Below, in pieces: positions 47,401 to 51,209 of a DNA stretch of 51,209 nucleotides; position 1 is the stretch's first letter; each line of letters starts with the position of its first letter. The DNA comes from Klebsormidium nitens (lineage: Eukaryota > Streptophyta > Klebsormidiophyceae > Klebsormidiales > Klebsormidiaceae): assembly GCA_000708835.1 (NCBI GenBank), contig DF237564.1, positions 1-51,209 on the forward strand. Direction: 5' to 3'. A program made the translations under genes and the position numbers. The notes under the pieces are model-generated. The model worked only from the letters and a program-made list of their open reading frames with translations. It had not been told where the DNA came from and did no database searches.

Positions 47401-47460
47401 GGAAAGTGACAGTGACGCTGACATGGTGACATTGACATTGACATTGACAGTGACAGTGAC
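47401..47460. repeat. Imperfect GACATT/GACAGT simple repeat
   Basis: Runs of gtgaca and attgac units (tgacattgacattgacattgacagtgacagtgac) occur here. Single copies of the same words appear again at 47574-47582 beside the telomere-like heptamers. Confidence 0.75.
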
Positions 47461-48330
47461 CGGGGCTCTCAGGTGACATTAGGGTTATGTTGCAAACCTG
47501 TAACGGTTTGTGGCAATCGACTAGCGTTATGTTAGGGTTACGTCATTTCCAAGTGACATTAGGGTTACTCACTGACAGTGACAACCGGGCAGAGTACTTT
47601 TGGTTTAGGGTATGTAGCCACTTCCTCTGACCCTGTCCCCATCTGTACCGGAGGCCGTACCGCAAACTGTACGGTAAATCTGACAACTCTGACGGAGTTC
47701 TGATCGAAGGACCTGATCTGACACTTTAATCCACGCGTACACCTTCAGAGCCAATGATCCCGCGTGCGAAGTATTTTCCACACTTTTTGAAGTCTGAGAC
47801 ACTAATAAAAGGAGAATGCTTTCAACTTTGTCGTACTTGCGCCAGTGGCGCAAGAGGCACAAAGTTGCTGAATAAATTTTGGTAGAATCGGACGCGGTAC
47901 TCGACGGTTCGGACGTGGTCGGACACTCAAACCTGGTCGGGTAGCCTCGAAGCACACTAAAAACCTAACACCAATGGCTCTGCCGTTAGTGGGAACCCTA
48001 ATCGTAGAGCAGTCACAGGGAAGGAATGTAACCCTAACAAACCGTCACAGGGAAGGGGCGTAACCCTAACACACAGTCAGTGCTTTGTGACTTGACCCTA
48101 AGGCTAGTACGAGTGCCCGGTTGACTTCGTGGTACTAGGTCCGGTCCTCGTACAAATTCCTGACGGTGGGTACCGTTCCGGTCGATCGACGGTCTCGATC
48201 GTCCGTCTCCAACTCTACCAAAATTTATTCGGGAACTTTGTCCGTTTTGCGTCAGTGGCCACGTTCAGTTCATGGTTCCCGCGGTTCACGGTTCCCGATC
48301 GCCGTCGGCCTTGGCAGAATCCAAATTAAT
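47460..48330. repeat. Foldback element with telomere-like heptamers
   Basis: An inner inverted pair of about 46 bp (47842-47886 against 48214-48259) shares the exact core ctaccaaaatttattc and the flanking aactttgt and ttgcg words. An outer inversion pairs gttagggttacgtcatttcc (about 47532-47551) with ggaaggggcgtaaccctaac (48051-48070) and a second copy at 48019-48038. The right side has a 32-bp tandem unit gtcacagggaagg...taaccctaac. It looks like a degenerate MITE or foldback transposon. No transposase is seen. Confidence 0.6.
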
Positions 48331-49360
48331 TCATCCAAATGGGTACTACCAGTCTACCAATACCGTATCATCATTCATGTACAGTATGTCCAGACTCCAG
48401 AGTCCAGACCACCGAGTCCGGAGCCAGTGCAATTAATTGGGGCTTGTCCAGGCCCAAGCTGGACCCTGGCGTCCAGGGTCCTTGGCAATGGTCACATCAT
48501 ACATGTTTCAATCAGGGATGCCTGCAGCCTGTACATTGTATACTGTTCAGTCTTAGACAGAGTACCGTACGGTATGATCAATCATCACAGCACTGCAGCT
48601 CATGTGTGAGTCGTGATGTATGACACGCATTGGGCTGCCCTCGCATGTTGCGTGTTGAAGGCAACTTTCCTGCTGTGAACGATTGAGCCCTGAAGGAGGC
48701 AAGGCCGCTACAATCTGGGCGATGATCTAGCTTCAGCCTACTTTGAGGAAGACAAAGAAAAAACTGAGCGTGGCTCCATGAAGCATTCGGACTTTCGGAA
48801 TATGACCAGGCAAGCTACACGGTTAATGCAGCTGGCTAGATTGTATTCTCCCTAGGCTGGCGGAATTCGTTGAGCTTGCATTGAAACCTTTGAAACGATT
48901 TGATAAGGCGCGCCAACGTCTCCATGCTGTTTCTACCGGTCCTTCTACTCTCATGCCTAGTGTTATACCTGAGACTTCTGGTCGCTTTGGCTCGACGGCT
49001 GATTGCCTGTAGCTTCATGAGCAGCTCATCAGGGATTGAGTAGTATTGACATTTAAAGGGTAACAGGTCACCTCTACGCTGCATCATACCTGCAATAATC
49101 ATCGTCGTACTAGTACCGGCCAGCTGACCTAGAAGAAATCTTTCAATCCCTTCAGGCAGATGACCAAGTGCAATATGTGGCATGCATGACTTCCTAGTTG
49201 CAGGTTGCAACAACCAGTTGGATATTTAACATACTGATTTCCTTCGCGCAAGCAACGCCTCGCTCAATGTGACTCTAGAGACTGGAATAAACTGGAAGAA
49301 AGTGAGCTTAGCAACGGACTTGCAACAGCGTGCGCGGCACGCATTGATTGAGCTGCCAAG

Positions 49361-51209
49361 ATGGAGGCAGGGGCATTGGACGAACAGAGTCCAGTACAAG
49401 CACTGGAAGAGGCGACAAGAGAAGAGCTGAAGGCTCTCTGCCGCATAGCTTGGCCGGTTGCCGTGGCCAACTGCCTGATGAATCTGCGGCTGCTGATATC
49501 GCTTGCCTTCCTGGGGCGCCTCGGTCACATAGAGCTTGCCGTTGAGTTGTACTTTCACATTGAATTTCTCATGTTGACCACTTGCAAGCGTGTGACTCAA
49601 ATCAGTCGCATGATTCTAATTTGTCACCACACTAAAGCGCGCCAGTATGGGATCATGTGCATTCTGGGTAATTTCAGCCTGAAACCCTAGTATCAAAGTT
49701 CCCGTCTGGCGGTATGGCTCTCGAATTTTGAAAGGTCCTCGATTCCAATGTAGGATCCAATCAGGCTTCGAGGGGTTGCTGACAAGCTCTTGAGGCACTG
49801 GGTAAGACTCGGAGAGGCAGGAAAGGCGCCCAACATCAATCTCAGAAGGTACCAAAAAACAATTCACGATCACTGAGGTGTACAATCTGGCCAGGCAGGT
49901 ATCTCAGCTGCATACATGTTGCTCGCTTGCAGGGGGTGGTCTCGCATTGACAACAGTGAATGTTACCGCGCAAGCTGTGATGTTTGGTCTGGCTCTGGCC
50001 CTGGAGCCACTTCTAGGAGGAGCGTACGGAGCAAAAGATTTCAAAGCCATGGTAAGTTTAGTACGAAAGCACCTACAACAAACTTCTCTTGCCTAGTGAA
50101 GGCCTTTCAATTGGACTGGTAAGTGTGCGCCATTCTGAGCTCAAAAGCAGATTTGACAATAGCTCACCAAAGAAAGTCCACCAGATACGATCCCGGTCCC
50201 TGCAAGAGCGTTGTCTCTAGTGGATTCAATCACATAACCCCATATGTGGAGACTCGATCGCATCCACGAAGTTCGAATTCCTCAGCGGGTGCCTACCTTA
50301 CCAAAGTCACGCTTCTGGATTTGGTGGTAGCTGCCAAACTAATGTGAATGAAACCAGGGATCCGGAGCGTATTCCAGCTGCTTCTTTGTTATTGTCCAGT
50401 GAGTGAAACCAAACCTTGTTTGTTCTGATCAGGGGTCGCCCAACGAAAGTATACTTGAAACGCGCTGCACGGTTTCAGCTTCTGCACGGTCTACTTATCT
50501 GAAACCTTGTACTAGATCAATTTCGTCTTTGCAGGGCGCGTGGCTGCAACGGAGTCTCCTCATCCTCTGGCTGACTGGTGTGCCCATTTCTATTCTTTGG
50601 CTGAATGCCGAGCCAATCCTGATTGCGTGCGCCCAAGACCCGGCGATAGCCCACGTCACTGGAGCGTTCCTACGGTATCTGTTGCCACAGGTGTTCCTCC
50701 TTGGTGCAATCATGCCGCTCCGCCTCTTCCTGCGGTCCCAGGTGAGACTCGGCCCATCAGGCGCCCCGAGTCACGAGGTAGAGATTCCGGACACGGGCAG
50801 AGAGCCAACGCAATATCTCAAAGTCACACAAAGTACGCTATCCATAGAGGATTTGCAAGAATCCAGCATGACTGGATGCCAGACACGTCCGCTTGTCTTC
50901 GGCGCACGATCAGTTCTTCAATGTCGAGCACCAACTGCTGATCATCCACTGCTTCTATAACCCTTCCGCTTTTGGAACCGTGGACGACATCAGGCTTGCT
51001 CGCACATTCACTTATAGAGGCACGTTATCGTTGAACCGACAGGCTGCGCTCGGTTGTAACGATTACGACTGGTTAAGCCTAACCTCGTTCTCGACAGGAT
51101 TTCGTTGACTCCTGCGGGTTAGCGAAACGGCGGTGGTTACGTCGTAACGACGCACTGCGTGTCTGTCTGTAAGACGGCGTGATATCCCGGATGGATCGGC
51201 TTCAGTGAG
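49361..51209 (+). CDS. DTX/MATE-family efflux transporter, 5' part only
   Basis: Exons: 49361-49540, about 49933-50051, 50535-50741; the gene continues beyond the window and nothing after 50742 looks coding. Residues 1-60 hold a short acidic cytosolic N-terminus and the start of transmembrane helix 1 (CRIAWPVAVANCLMNL, then SLAFLGRLGHIELA). Exon 2 encodes GGLALTTVNVTAQAVMFGLALALEPLLGGAYGAK, the diagnostic MATE stretch (E-P-L-x-G-x-AYGA). Exon 3 encodes LQRSLLILWLTGVPISILWL to the end RLFLRSQ, covering further helices. MATE proteins are H+ or Na+ coupled antiporters exporting organic compounds, with two six-helix halves; only about the first third is here. The exon 1 to exon 2 junction does not join in phase with GT-AG (one base short beside a run of five Gs), so it may be a sequence error or a frameshift. 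The substrate cannot be inferred. Confidence 0.83.

Larger units (their letters stand above)
46861..49360. other. Spacer between UPL6 and the MATE gene with repeats
   Basis: 2.5 kb without a convincing gene. It holds a hexamer-type simple repeat (47401-47460), a foldback element with telomere-like words (about 47460-48330), and a 125-codon minus-strand frame (48836-49213) that I do not recognise. The last few hundred bases should include the MATE promoter. Confidence 0.55.

Noticed and set aside
48836-49213. 125-aa minus-strand frame upstream of the MATE gene
   Set aside because: Open and not low-complexity, but I recognise no domain, and nothing nearby supports expression. It could be chance; a homology search would decide.

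Overview
This is nuclear DNA of a streptophyte, most likely a charophyte green alga or an early land plant. I think first of a Klebsormidium-type alga, but the sequence alone does not fix the genus. The evidence is: multi-exon genes with GT-AG introns of roughly 200 to 1200 nt; GC-rich exons in more AT-rich introns; a plant-type NBR1 (PB1, ZZ, FW, UBA, LIR, UBA); a plant-specific TRB/SMH protein (Myb plus linker-histone H1/H5 fold); a UPL6-type HECT ligase; a DTX/MATE transporter; and a tRNA-derived SINE. There is no operon, phage or CRISPR structure. I built eight gene models by joining exons in phase. Seven appear complete and the eighth runs off the right edge.

Layout from left to right: NBR1 selective autophagy receptor (+, 693-6202, 703 aa); ALKBH6 2-oxoglutarate/Fe(II) dioxygenase (-, 7820-10319, 325 aa); DNA polymerase eta (+, 11219-16756, 886 aa); an unnamed Myb/SANT coiled-coil protein (-, 17955-23003, 611 aa); a TRB/SMH telomere-repeat-binding protein with a very long C-terminal tail (+, 24204-28733, 697 aa); a SAM-domain protein (-, 29723-33123, 343 aa); UPL6/UBE3C-type HECT E3 ligase (+, 33856-46860, 23 exons, 1059 aa); and the 5' part of a MATE transporter (+, 49361 to beyond 51209). 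The first seven genes alternate strictly in strand. This makes three head-to-head pairs: ALKBH6/POLH, Myb-SANT/TRB and SAM/UPL6.

Themes: ALKBH6 and POLH belong to nucleic-acid repair and damage-tolerance families and share one 0.9 kb upstream region. The Myb/SANT gene and TRB share a related Myb domain, split by a phase-0 intron at the same place, so they look like an old inverted duplication. NBR1 and UPL6 are both protein-turnover factors.

The most unusual signal is not a single gene. In four of the eight genes, short stretches spanning an exon-intron boundary are repeated as diverged copies inside the adjacent intron: NBR1 exon 8, POLH exon 7, Myb/SANT exon 3, and UPL6 exons 19 and 20. 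In NBR1 and POLH the extra copies remain in frame and could act as alternative acceptors. In the Myb/SANT gene three decayed copies of an exon tail form a 127-bp tandem array. Other items of note are an 18-bp target-site-duplicated SINE, a hexapeptide L-x-R-P-E-G array in the TRB tail, teloboxes inside the TRB gene, and a foldback element with telomere-like heptamers before the MATE gene.
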